From positions 453,819 through 517,818 of the forward strand of contig NZ_VOJA01000004.1 in assembly GCF_007923265.1 (NCBI RefSeq): a stretch of DNA of 64,000 nucleotides, written 5' to 3'. Made by a program: the position numbers and the translations under genes. The notes under the pieces are model-generated. The model made no database searches. It was not told where the DNA came from and worked only from the letters and a program-made list of their open reading frames with translations. This DNA comes from Francisella salimarina (GTDB lineage: Bacteria > Pseudomonadota > Gammaproteobacteria > Francisellales > Francisellaceae). Positions 8,888-16,741 of this stretch are shown here, piece after piece (positions within the stretch are counted from its first letter, which is position 1; each line of letters begins with the position of its first letter).

Positions 8888-10537
8888 ATGCTACAACATC
8901 TGGCTATTAAAAATTTTGCGATCATAAAATCTACAGAAATTGACTTTAGAGAAGGTATGACTGTCCTGACTGGAGAAACAGGGGCTGGTAAGTCGATCTT
9001 GCTTGATGCTTTGAGCTTTGTGCTTGGTGCAAGGTTAGAAAAAACTTTTTTACAAGATGGTAATGTAACCGAAGTTTCGGCAACATTCTGTATCAAAGAT
9101 AATAAAAAGGCAAAAAAACTCTTAGATGAGCTTTTTATTGATTATGAAAATGATGAGTGTACATTTCGGCGAGTAGTTAATAAATCTAAACAAAGTCGCT
9201 TATTTATAAATGGTAGTGTTGCCAAATCTACTGATGTCAAAAAAATCTCAGATAAGCTTATAAACATTTATAGTCAAAACTCTCATCAGGATTTGCTTGA
9301 TCCCAAGTCACAACTAAGTTTGCTGGATAGTTTCGCAAATAATGATGATATATTGAGAAAAGTTTCAACGGTGTTTTATCAACTGCAAAAAGTAAATTCT
9401 GAGATATCAGAACTTCAGGAGTATGTTGATGGGCAAAATAGCCAAAGAGAGTTATTGGAGTATAAGCTTGATGAGCTTGTAGCTCTAGAGCTTGAAGAAA
9501 ATGAGTTCGAAGAGTTATCTAAGCATCAAAAGAATCTCTCGAGTGTTGATGATATTGGCTATAGTCTTAATCATATCTCTAATTTGATGTATGATTCAGA
9601 TACTAATATTATATCAATGCTAACAGAACTTGAAAAAGAAGTGTTAAAGTTAGATGAAACATCTTTCAAAAGTCTTCAGGAGCTGATTTCTCAAACTAAG
9701 GTGTATGCTCAAGAAAGTTATGATGAAGCACAAAATAGACTAGAATCCTTGGAGCAAGATCCAGAAGCACTATCAAGAGTCGAGCAGAGAATGGGTGAGA
9801 TATATGATTTTGCACGTAAACATAAAGTTGAGCCAAACTATATGTATCAGTATATCCAAGAGCTTCATGGTGAGCTAGAGAGTTTTAGTCAAGACGGTGA
9901 AAGGTTGGCTCAACTAAATGAACAAAAGCAAAAACTTGAGCAAGAATATGATAGCTATGCACAAGAGCTAAGCCAAGCACGCCAAGCCACAGCAAAAGAA
10001 TTTTCTAAACAAGTTGAGAAAAATATTCGCTCCCTAAATATACCGAAAGGTAGCTTTGTTGCGCAGATTTTATCATCTCAGAATAAGACATCTAAAGGTA
10101 TAGATGAGTGTCAATTTATGATTAACTTTAATCTAGGTGAACAGCTTGCACCAGTTAGAAAGGTTGCTTCGGGTGGAGAGCTAAGTAGAATAGGGTTATC
10201 AATACAAGCAGTATCGGCTGCTAAGAGATCTTATCCAACTTTAGTATTTGATGAGGTTGATGTCGGTATATCTGGTGCCACTGCAGAGATTGTTGGTAAG
10301 TTACTCAAGAAGCTCTCAGAGAGACTGCAGGTGTTGTGTATAACACATCAGCCACAGGTGGCAGCTCAAGGTCATACACATTTGCATGTTACTAAGAAAT
10401 ATCTCAAAGATACTACAGAATCAAAAATTATCGAGTTAAATCAGCAACAACGTATTGAAGAAATAGCTAAGATAGTAGGGGGAGTAGATATTTCAGAAAA
10501 TACTCTATCACATGCTAGAGAGCTTTTGGGTTTATGA
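8888..10537 (+). CDS. recN: DNA repair protein RecN
   Basis: SMC-like ATPase that gathers DNA ends during recombinational double-strand-break repair. At 549 residues it is normal length. Walker A GETGAGKS lies at 29-36, a coiled-coil middle runs from about 150 to 380, followed by the ABC signature VASGGELSRIGLSIQAV and Walker B TLVFDEVDVGISG with the D-loop. It ends ENTLSHARELLGL. The start is an ATG a few bases inside a GTGATATT leader. The last 117 coding bases are duplicated downstream (12379-12495), past a pilin gene. Confidence 0.97.
   Translation: MLQHLAIKNFAIIKSTEIDFREGMTVLTGETGAGKSILLDALSFVLGARLEKTFLQDGNVTEVSATFCIKDNKKAKKLLDELFIDYENDECTFRRVVNKSKQSRLFINGSVAKSTDVKKISDKLINIYSQNSHQDLLDPKSQLSLLDSFANNDDILRKVSTVFYQLQKVNSEISELQEYVDGQNSQRELLEYKLDELVALELEENEFEELSKHQKNLSSVDDIGYSLNHISNLMYDSDTNIISMLTELEKEVLKLDETSFKSLQELISQTKVYAQESYDEAQNRLESLEQDPEALSRVEQRMGEIYDFARKHKVEPNYMYQYIQELHGELESFSQDGERLAQLNEQKQKLEQEYDSYAQELSQARQATAKEFSKQVEKNIRSLNIPKGSFVAQILSSQNKTSKGIDECQFMINFNLGEQLAPVRKVASGGELSRIGLSIQAVSAAKRSYPTLVFDEVDVGISGATAEIVGKLLKKLSERLQVLCITHQPQVAAQGHTHLHVTKKYLKDTTESKIIELNQQQRIEEIAKIVGGVDISENTLSHARELLGL
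10414..10530 (+). repeat. recN 3'-end direct repeat, left copy (functional)
   Basis: These 117 bases recur at 12379-12495 in the same orientation with five mismatches (about 96% identity by manual count). This copy is the genuine 3' coding end of recN. The pair brackets about 1.85 kb containing the repeat-rich spacer and the long pilin gene. Confidence 0.9.
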
Positions 10538-10583
10538 TTGCCACCGGTCTTATTTTGATCTTTTGGATTATCTTTACAAAAAA

Positions 10584-10615
10584 AAGCAGACATTCCCACT
10601 CAGGTCGGAATCTTT
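10584..10615 (+). repeat. 32-base direct repeat, copy 1
   Basis: AAGCAGACATTCCC followed by an 18-base tail ending GGAATCTTT. It matches 10818-10849 at 28 of 32 positions. Its core, ATTCCC-N8-CGGAAT, is a near-perfect inverted repeat. Confidence 0.7.
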
Positions 10616-10680
10616 AGACGATTAGTAATATATGTAGTTACAGATTATTGATCTGTCAGTTGCTATATATGGTTATGTAA

Positions 10681-10699
10681 GACAGCACATTGTGCTGTC
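10681..10699. repeat. 19-base perfect palindrome
   Basis: GACAGCACATTGTGCTGTC: nine-base arms around a single T. It could fold as a seven-pair hairpin with a five-base loop. No T-tract follows, so it is not a typical terminator. Confidence 0.6.
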
Positions 10700-10716
10700 A
10701 CTACAAAACAGAAACC

Positions 10717-10805
10717 TGTCATTCTATGGCTTGACCATAGAATCCATAGAAAAATAATGATTATGGTTAAAAAATGGATACTACGGTCGGAGCCGTAGTA
10801 TGACA
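10717..10805. repeat. palindromic intergenic repeat element, copy 1 (89 bp)
   Basis: It begins TGTCATTCTATGGCTTGACC and ends with a near reverse complement (GGTCGGAGCCGTAGTATGACA region), with an AT-rich middle. Related elements lie at 19638-19723 and 52730-52808. The terminal inverted repeats, small size and lack of coding potential suggest a non-autonomous, MITE- or REP-like element. Confidence 0.7.
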
Positions 10806-10817
10806 ATATAAAAAAAC

Positions 10818-10849
10818 AAGCAGACATTCCCAATTAGGTGTGAATCTTT
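10818..10849 (+). repeat. 32-base direct repeat, copy 2
   Basis: Partner of 10584-10615 with four mismatches. The two copies flank the 19-base palindrome and the 89-base palindromic element. Confidence 0.7.
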
Positions 10850-11007
10850 TGGTTTTATTTACCCCATTTTTTATTGATGTTTGCAACACACCACCTTTTT
10901 TAGATTTATATAAACAGGTATATATATGATTTGTAGCAATGTTATATTTGAGTTATTAGAACATAGATACAAAGTGCAGTATAATTAGGGTTAGTAGTAT
11001 TAAAATT

Positions 11008-12237
11008 TTAACTTCTAATCTGATTATACTGCCAAGAGCTATATTTATCAGAAGTTTGAGTAAAAGCACTTGGAGATATGTTTTCAGCTTGGTTAGTATC
11101 TAGTCTTTCAACATTTACTGAATTATTGACACTAGATTGCAATGAATCCATGGCAGTATTATATTGCTCATAAGAGCCATTATAGTCACTATCGAACCCT
11201 TGACTTTCAATGCCATTAATTGAACTAGATACGTTTCTTTGTTCATTTTGAAGTTCTAAAGATCTTGCATTTGCATCTTGCCTATTTGTGTCATATATGT
11301 CTATTTGTTGGTTGAAGTATTCAGCAGCTTCTGTAGCATTGTTATAGTTGCTACCTGCTTGGTTAGACATAGTCGCTTGTGTACTATCAATTCTACCTTG
11401 GTAGTAGTCGACACTATTTTGCCAAGATGTTGTATCAACACCATCTGCTGCATTATCAATTAGTCCTTGATAGTAGTCTAAATTAGACTGATTACTTTGT
11501 ATGTTTTGATATTTTTGGTAATCACTGAAAGCAGTATCTGCATTGCTTTCAGCTGAGCTCATAGCACTTATAAGGTCATTGTATTGACTATCTTGTACTA
11601 AGGCTTCTGTTGTTCTATTTTGCCATGCTGTGACAGCGTTGCTATGAGCATTCATTAAGGCACTATCAAAATTTGCTCTTTGCGATTTATATGCTTCATA
11701 ATCACTATCTTGATTTTCACTAGATGCATTGCAACCGCTTGGTAAGATACTACTGCTAGGAGCCACATAGGAACCACTATTATTATAAAATTCAAAATTA
11801 AGCCCAAAATAGCCATCATTAATACTAGACTCTTCTTCAACTATAGATACTGAACAAGTCCATTTAAAAGTATTGTTTTCAATACTCGGTGAAAGAGCTA
11901 TCTGATAGGTTTTTCCATTGATATTGCTTACACCTACGATTCTACCATTATGTCCAACTATATCACTCATGACATTGGCATTTTCATTGCCAATGTCAGT
12001 ATAATCTGTGACATCAAAACTTTGTAACTGCTGTTCAGTTGATACGCCATGGCTGATAAAAAAATCTTGAACATCTTTTTTATAATTATCTAAATTAGCA
12101 AGAGCTTCTGTAAGCTTAGCTCTAATTGTATAATTTGAATATGCTGGTATTGCTACAGCTGCTAAGATTGTGATAATTGCGATTACAACCATCAACTCAA
12201 CCAATGAGAATCCTTTTTTAAGATTATGGTTTATCAC
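11008..12237 (-). CDS. type IV pilin-like protein with long helical C-terminal extension
   Basis: 409 residues, against about 150 for a usual pilin. A nine-residue leader (MINHNLKKG) precedes the cleavage/methylation motif FSLVE and the hydrophobic helix VELMVVIAIITILAAVAIPA, so a prepilin peptidase should process it. A globular pilin-type region with two cysteines runs to about residue 170. It is followed by about 235 Asn/Gln/Ser/Asp/Tyr-rich residues predicted to be helical, with an internal repeat (LDYYQGLIDN and VDYYQGRIDS). The start appears to be GTG without a clear ribosome site, so expression may be low. It could be a minor pilin or adhesin. The locus is flanked by the recN-tail repeats. 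Confidence 0.85.
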   Translation of the reverse strand: MINHNLKKGFSLVELMVVIAIITILAAVAIPAYSNYTIRAKLTEALANLDNYKKDVQDFFISHGVSTEQQLQSFDVTDYTDIGNENANVMSDIVGHNGRIVGVSNINGKTYQIALSPSIENNTFKWTCSVSIVEEESSINDGYFGLNFEFYNNSGSYVAPSSSILPSGCNASSENQDSDYEAYKSQRANFDSALMNAHSNAVTAWQNRTTEALVQDSQYNDLISAMSSAESNADTAFSDYQKYQNIQSNQSNLDYYQGLIDNAADGVDTTSWQNSVDYYQGRIDSTQATMSNQAGSNYNNATEAAEYFNQQIDIYDTNRQDANARSLELQNEQRNVSSSINGIESQGFDSDYNGSYEQYNTAMDSLQSSVNNSVNVERLDTNQAENISPSAFTQTSDKYSSWQYNQIRS

Positions 12238-12536
12238 GGTGATTAGATTAATAAAAAATTAATTTAATTATATATTATAAAAGTATAAATTCAATTGCAT
12301 AATTTATATCAATATGCCAAATTTGAAATTATGAGATCGTTTGGTATCAATTTGTACCTGAGAGATATTTTGAAATAATACAGAATCAAAAATTATCGAA
12401 CTAAATCAGCAATAGCGTATTGAAGAAATAGCTAAAATAGTAGGGGGAGTAGATATTTCAGAAAATACTCTATCACATGCTAGAGAGCTTTTGGGGCTTA
12501 TTTAATTTTAAAATAAATTAAAAAACACCATCTATT
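12238..12536. other. spacer between pilin genes carrying recN tail copy
   Basis: About 300 bases between the long pilin start and the next pilin stop. The left part is AT-rich leader sequence; the right part is the broken recN 3' copy followed by the terminator of the neighbouring pilin gene. Confidence 0.6.
12379..12495 (+). pseudogene. recN 3'-end fragment (right copy, broken)
   Basis: Copy of the last 117 coding bases of recN, same strand, five substitutions. In the RecN frame CAACAACGT (QQR) has become CAATAGCGT, introducing a stop, so it cannot encode even the tail. A weaker resemblance seems to continue a few bases upstream. It has no 5' gene part and no start signals. It marks one edge of a duplication or insertion that separated recN from the older pilin genes. 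Confidence 0.88.
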
Positions 12537-12558
12537 TTATTGTGGGCATAATGGTGTT
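12519..12558 (-). terminator. candidate Rho-independent terminator of middle pilin
   Basis: On the minus strand AACACCAT pairs with ATGGTGTT eight bases long, and is followed by TTTTT. The loop contains the end of the pilin gene and its stop codon. The T run supports termination; the 19-base loop weakens it. Confidence 0.5.
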
Positions 12559-12983
12559 GGTAGCTGGTTAGCTTGGAAGCCTAAGCTAGTACATTCCCAA
12601 GTCATAGACTGGGCAGCAGTGTTGTAATATGGTGTAAGGGTAATGCTACCGCTGACAGGGGCTGTGAAGTCAATGATTATAGAGCTACTTGAAACAGAGG
12701 TCGTGTAGCTTAGAGAAGATGTCGATTCTGATGGAAGTCTTTTGCTATTAAAACTAGCATTAGCACCGCTACCGGTAGAGTTGATGTTAGTCATATCTCC
12801 AGAATGCATTACTATTTCAGCTATATCCATTTTGGTTGAGCCTATGGCTGTTACAGCAGATCCAACTTTTGAACGAATTACATAGTTTGAATATATTGGA
12901 AAAGCTACTGCAGCCAATATTGCAATAATTGCAATCACAACCATCAGCTCAACCAAAGAAAATCCTTTTTGAAATTTAAGCAT
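12537..12983 (-). CDS. type IV pilin (PilE family, middle gene)
   Basis: 148 residues. Leader MLKFQKG, then the prepilin peptidase motif FSLVE with the conserved glutamate, and a hydrophobic helix nearly identical to its two neighbours (VELMVVIAIIAILAAVAFPI). The C-terminal domain has a cysteine pair (WECTS...TPLCPQ), the D-region disulfide typical of pilins, and a SGSITLTP strand shared with the first pilin. The ATG at 12983 is preferred over a TTG nine bases upstream. Its role as major or minor subunit is unknown. It lies between the recN-tail fragment and the pilA-like gene. Confidence 0.92.
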   Translation of the reverse strand: MLKFQKGFSLVELMVVIAIIAILAAVAFPIYSNYVIRSKVGSAVTAIGSTKMDIAEIVMHSGDMTNINSTGSGANASFNSKRLPSESTSSLSYTTSVSSSSIIIDFTAPVSGSITLTPYYNTAAQSMTWECTSLGFQANQLPTPLCPQ

Positions 12984-13102
12984 ATTGTACAAAAAAAGTT
13001 AGTCATTACATCAAGTATAAACTAAATATTTTTCTTTGTAGAGATAAACCAAATAAATTAATTGGATAAAGTAAAAGAATAAAGAAGAATATAAGAGAAA
13101 AA

Positions 13103-13585
13103 TTATGCACCAGTACAAGGACTTGGTAGTAAAGCCTGCGCAATCTCAGCTTGTGTAGCTGTACCACCTAGAGCAGGAGAACTCGCATTAACCGCAGAAC
13201 CACTAGAAGATATTGCAGAACTCGTTGAGATACAGTTCCAAGTTACAGAACCACCGTTATTGTTTGGAGAAAGTATAACACTACCAGATACTGGACTTGT
13301 GAATGTAAGCGTAATATCACCTGCAGTGTTAACGCCAGTACCATAAGCCATACCAGTCTTCTGTTCTCCAACATAAGTAACGTTTGAGTCCCCATTAACA
13401 CTGTTTGCTAAGTTCTCAGCTACTTGAGCTTTAAGACCACCAACCGAAGCTAATGCAGTACCAATCTTAGCACGAGTAGTGTAGTTAGAGTACATAGGGA
13501 TAGCAACTGCTGCTAAAATCGCGATAATTGCGATCACAACCATTAACTCAACAAGTGAGAAACCTTTTTGGATTTTCTTTTTCAT
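13103..13585 (-). CDS. pilA: type IV pilin, PilA/PilE1-like
   Basis: 160 residues. Leader MKKKIQKG is followed by FSLVE and a canonical pilin helix. The C-terminal domain has VSGSVILSP and cysteines in TWNCIS and PSPCTGA for the D-region disulfide. The ATG at 13585 has AAAGGA ten bases upstream; the longer frame above it has no ribosome site. It is preceded by a good sigma70-like promoter, the strongest of the three pilin genes, so it is probably the most expressed. From memory, the F. tularensis orthologue in this position is a virulence-associated pilin lost by repeat-mediated deletion in some strains. Confidence 0.93.
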   Translation of the reverse strand: MKKKIQKGFSLVELMVVIAIIAILAAVAIPMYSNYTTRAKIGTALASVGGLKAQVAENLANSVNGDSNVTYVGEQKTGMAYGTGVNTAGDITLTFTSPVSGSVILSPNNNGGSVTWNCISTSSAISSSGSAVNASSPALGGTATQAEIAQALLPSPCTGA

Positions 13586-13907
13586 AATTTGTTTTCCTTT
13601 TAGTTTTTGTTTAAATTTTAACAATCCAGCAAATTAAATCTAATTAACTGTAAGCTACATTATATTCTCTAGATTACATTATGCAAGTATTTTCATTATT
13701 ATTGCATTAATTTAATATTCCAAAATTTAATTTTAACTAAACTAATGATTTTCATTATCACTTAACAGCAATTGTCGTAATATTTAACTTGATAGTCTAG
13801 GTTTTATACAGCAATATACGATTTATTTATAACCTAACAAAATATGTTAGCGATATGATATTCTGCTATAATTAGAAGTTCTGATGAATATTGATTATTG
13901 AGCGCTT
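13586..13907. other. divergent promoter region between pilA-like gene and lpxE
   Basis: 322 AT-rich bases. It holds the pilin promoter (13659-13686), an inverted repeat CTAACA-N5-TGTTAG (13834-13850) and a TATAAT (13867-13872) about 35 bases before the lpxE ATG. No coding sequence was recognised. Confidence 0.55.
13659..13686 (-). promoter_or_regulatory. candidate promoter of pilA-like gene
   Basis: Read on the minus strand: TTGCAT, 16 bases, TATAAT. It gives an expected transcript leader of about 65 bases before the start codon. Confidence 0.55.
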
Positions 13908-14639
13908 ATGCTTAAAGATGTACTAAAAACTAATTTCCAAAGTTTAAAAGAAACTTTCAAAAGACCTAAGCAACATAACTATCATCTACCCAAGTATTTA
14001 CAGCTCAGATACTTGTTTGTACCTATATTAATCTTAGTGGTCTTTGCATTCTACAACTTGGATACCCCTGTTGAAAATTATATTAAGCATTCTATGCCAA
14101 AGGCTATTGACACCGCTTTTAGGCATATTACTGATGTAGGTAAGGCTGAATATATCTTGATAATATGTGGTCTGGTAGTTTTAGTAAGACTATTTACCAA
14201 TATTGATAAGCTTTCTAAGAGTACTGAAATTGCTTTTAATAAGATTTGTATATATTCAGGGTTTATTTTAGCAACTGTAGCGATTAGCGGTATTGTGGGG
14301 CAAGTGCTTAAAGTTATAATTGGTAGAGCTAGACCAAAATTTTTCTTGGAGTACGGATCACACTATTTCCAGCACTTTCATGCACCAGGTTATGATTTTG
14401 CGAGTATGCCTTCGGGGCATTCAATCACTGTTGGAGCTATGTTTATAGCGTTTTTTTATATTTTTCCAAAATTTAGATATTTATGGTACGTGCTTATAAT
14501 TGTGTTTGCAGGTAGTAGAATTATAGTTGGCTCTCATTACCCAAGTGATGTGATTTTTGGAGTGGCTTTAGGCTGTTACTGTACTGCATATATATACTAC
14601 TGGATGTTAAATAGAGATCTATTTCCCAATAAATTGTGA
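13908..14639 (+). CDS. lpxE: PAP2-family phosphatase, lipid A 1-phosphatase-like
   Basis: Integral membrane phosphatase of 243 residues with the three PAP2 motifs: K135-x6-RP (KVIIGRARP), PSGH (168-171) and SR-x5-H-x3-D (S203, R204, H210, D214). In Francisella the PAP2 gene next to the pilin cluster encodes LpxE, which removes the lipid A 1-phosphate on the periplasmic face. That remodelling weakens recognition by host TLR4 and by cationic peptides. Assignment to LpxE rather than a generic PAP2 enzyme rests on this neighbourhood and my memory of the family. A TATAAT lies about 35 bases upstream of the ATG. Confidence 0.8.
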   Translation: MLKDVLKTNFQSLKETFKRPKQHNYHLPKYLQLRYLFVPILILVVFAFYNLDTPVENYIKHSMPKAIDTAFRHITDVGKAEYILIICGLVVLVRLFTNIDKLSKSTEIAFNKICIYSGFILATVAISGIVGQVLKVIIGRARPKFFLEYGSHYFQHFHAPGYDFASMPSGHSITVGAMFIAFFYIFPKFRYLWYVLIIVFAGSRIIVGSHYPSDVIFGVALGCYCTAYIYYWMLNRDLFPNKL

Positions 14640-14768
14640 TAGTTGATTTAGGTTAACTATATGTTAATTTAAGTTTATAAAAAGATTTCTAAAAAAGCTC
14701 CAAAGATTCTGATAAATTTGGTATCATATTGCATATCATTTTTATTCATTAAGCTAAGTAATCAAAAA

Positions 14769-15617
14769 ATGACTTTAATCGATGGCAAAAAGCTTTCTAT
14801 AGATCTAAAAGAGAGATTAGCAGAGCAACTTCAAGAGTATAAAGATCAAACAGGTATAGTTCCCAAATTAGTCGCAATAATAGTAGGTGATGATCCTGCA
14901 AGTAAGACTTATGTGGGCTCAAAAGAAAAGGCTTGTAAAAAAGTTGGAATAAATTCAGAAGTTATAACACTTCCTGATGCGACAACTGAGCAAGAGTTGC
15001 TTGAGCTTATAGACAAGCTCAACAATGACTCTAGCGTGCATGCAATTTTGGTACAGCTTCCGCTACCAACCCACATTAATAAGCAAAAAGTTATTTATGC
15101 AATCAAACCAGAAAAAGATGTTGATGGTTTTCATCCGACAAATGTTGGTAGGTTGCAACTTAGAGATAAGAAATGCCTAGAATCTTGTACACCCAAGGGA
15201 ATCTTAACTATGCTCAAAGAATATGGCATACAGACAGAGGGAGCTCATGCTGTTGTTGTAGGAGCTAGTAATATTGTTGGTAAACCTGTTTCTCAATTAT
15301 TATTAAATGCTAAGGCAACAGTTACAACATGTCATAGATTTACTCAAGATCTTAAATCTCATACTACTAAAGCTGATATACTAGTAGTAGCTGTAGGTAA
15401 ACCAAACTTTATCACAGCAGATATGGTCAAAGATGGTGCTGTGGTCATAGATGTTGGTATTAACCACGTTGATGGTAAAATAGTTGGTGATGTTGATTTT
15501 AAAGCAGTGAAAGATAAAGTTGCGGCAATCACTCCAGTACCGGGTGGTGTTGGTCCTATGACTATTACAGAACTTCTTTATAACACTTTTCAATGTGCTC
15601 AGGAATTAAACAGGTAG
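14769..15617 (+). CDS. folD: bifunctional methylenetetrahydrofolate dehydrogenase / cyclohydrolase
   Basis: Interconverts 5,10-methylene-THF and 10-formyl-THF. It thus provides the formyl donor used by PurN a few genes downstream. 282 residues from the ATG at 14769 ([10 protein letters not shown], the usual FolD start); the longer upstream frame is hydrophobic and unrelated. The catalytic lysine lies in [11 protein letters not shown], followed by [18 protein letters not shown], the NADP loop [11 protein letters not shown] and the family end [11 protein letters not shown]. The neighbouring purine genes make metabolic sense. Confidence 0.95.
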   Translation: MTLIDGKKLSIDLKERLAEQLQEYKDQTGIVPKLVAIIVGDDPASKTYVGSKEKACKKVGINSEVITLPDATTEQELLELIDKLNNDSSVHAILVQLPLPTHINKQKVIYAIKPEKDVDGFHPTNVGRLQLRDKKCLESCTPKGILTMLKEYGIQTEGAHAVVVGASNIVGKPVSQLLLNAKATVTTCHRFTQDLKSHTTKADILVVAVGKPNFITADMVKDGAVVIDVGINHVDGKIVGDVDFKAVKDKVAAITPVPGGVGPMTITELLYNTFQCAQELNR

Positions 15618-15697
15618 TATCTAGCAAAGATTTGGAGTTGTTAAGAGATTTTTATAGTAAAACTTAGTATAACCAGTTCATTAAAAAAGGAAGAAAA

Positions 15698-16741
15698 ATG
15701 GCAGGCTTAAAATATGAAGATGCTGGTGTAAATATCGAAGCTGGGAATCAGGCTGTAGATAGAATGAAAAATCATGTGAAAAAAACATTCACAAAAGATG
15801 TCTTAACTGGTTTAGGAAGTTTTGGATCACTTTACTCACTAAAGAGTGTCATAAATAACTATGATGATCCAGTGCTAGTCCAATCAATTGATGGGGTTGG
15901 TACAAAAACAAAAGTTGCTGTTATGTGTGGCAAGTTTGAGAATCTTGGTTATGATCTTTTCTCAGCAGCGACAAATGATATTGTTGTAATGGGCGCTAAA
16001 CCAATCACTTTTTTAGATTATGTTGCTCACGATAAGCTTGATCCTGTTATTATGGAAGAGCTCGTCAAAGGTATGTCAAAAGCATGTGCTGAATGTAGAG
16101 TATCTCTGGTAGGTGGTGAAACTGCTGAGATGCCAGGGGTGTATCAATCGGGTGAGATTGACATGGTAGGTGTCGTCACAGGTATCGTTGATAAGAATAA
16201 AGTCATCAATGGCGAGAATATCAAAGAAGGCGATGTGGTATTTGGTCTTAGTTCATCAGGTCTGCATACGAACGGATATTCATTCGCGCGTAAATTATTC
16301 TTTGATGTCGCTGGTAACAAACATACTGATACATACCCAGAGCTAGATGGCAAAACTATTGGTGATGTATTGCTAGAGCCACATATTAACTATACTAATA
16401 TTATCCATGACTTCTTAGATAATGGTGTTGATATCAAAGGTATGGCACATATTACAGGTGGTGGTTTTATAGAGAATATTCCAAGAGTGCTACCACAAGG
16501 ATTAGGTGCTGAGATTGTTAAAGATAGCTTTGAAACTCCTGCTATCTTTAGAGTTATGCAAAGAATTGGCGATATTAGTGAGTTTGAGATGTATCGCTCA
16601 TTTAATATGGGTATAGGTATGACTATAATAGCTAGCCAAGATCAATTTGATAAGATGAAAGAGTTAGCTAAAAAGCATACAAATACCAAACTATATCAAA
16701 TAGGTAAGATTACAAATACAGGCAAGGTGGAAATTATCTAA
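15698..16741 (+). CDS. purM: phosphoribosylformylglycinamidine cyclo-ligase (AIR synthase)
   Basis: Closes the imidazole ring of purines (FGAM to AIR, using ATP). 347 residues, normal length. Motifs: SIDGVGTKTKVA near residue 70, GGETAEMPGVY near 140, SSGLHTNGYSFARK near 185 and the C-terminal MAHITGGGFIENIPR. The ATG is preceded by AAAAAGGAAGAAAA. Its last base is the first base of purCD (TAATG), so translation is probably coupled. First gene of the tight purM-purCD-purN block. Confidence 0.96.
   Translation: MAGLKYEDAGVNIEAGNQAVDRMKNHVKKTFTKDVLTGLGSFGSLYSLKSVINNYDDPVLVQSIDGVGTKTKVAVMCGKFENLGYDLFSAATNDIVVMGAKPITFLDYVAHDKLDPVIMEELVKGMSKACAECRVSLVGGETAEMPGVYQSGEIDMVGVVTGIVDKNKVINGENIKEGDVVFGLSSSGLHTNGYSFARKLFFDVAGNKHTDTYPELDGKTIGDVLLEPHINYTNIIHDFLDNGVDIKGMAHITGGGFIENIPRVLPQGLGAEIVKDSFETPAIFRVMQRIGDISEFEMYRSFNMGIGMTIIASQDQFDKMKELAKKHTNTKLYQIGKITNTGKVEII

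Larger units (their letters stand above)
10538..11007. other. repeat-rich spacer between recN and long pilin
   Basis: 470 bases with no coding potential. In order it holds a 32-base repeat (10584-10615), a 19-base palindrome (10681-10699), an 89-base palindromic element (10717-10805) and a second copy of the 32-base repeat (10818-10849). The 3' end of the minus-strand pilin follows. This density of small repeats is not seen elsewhere in the window. Confidence 0.7.
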
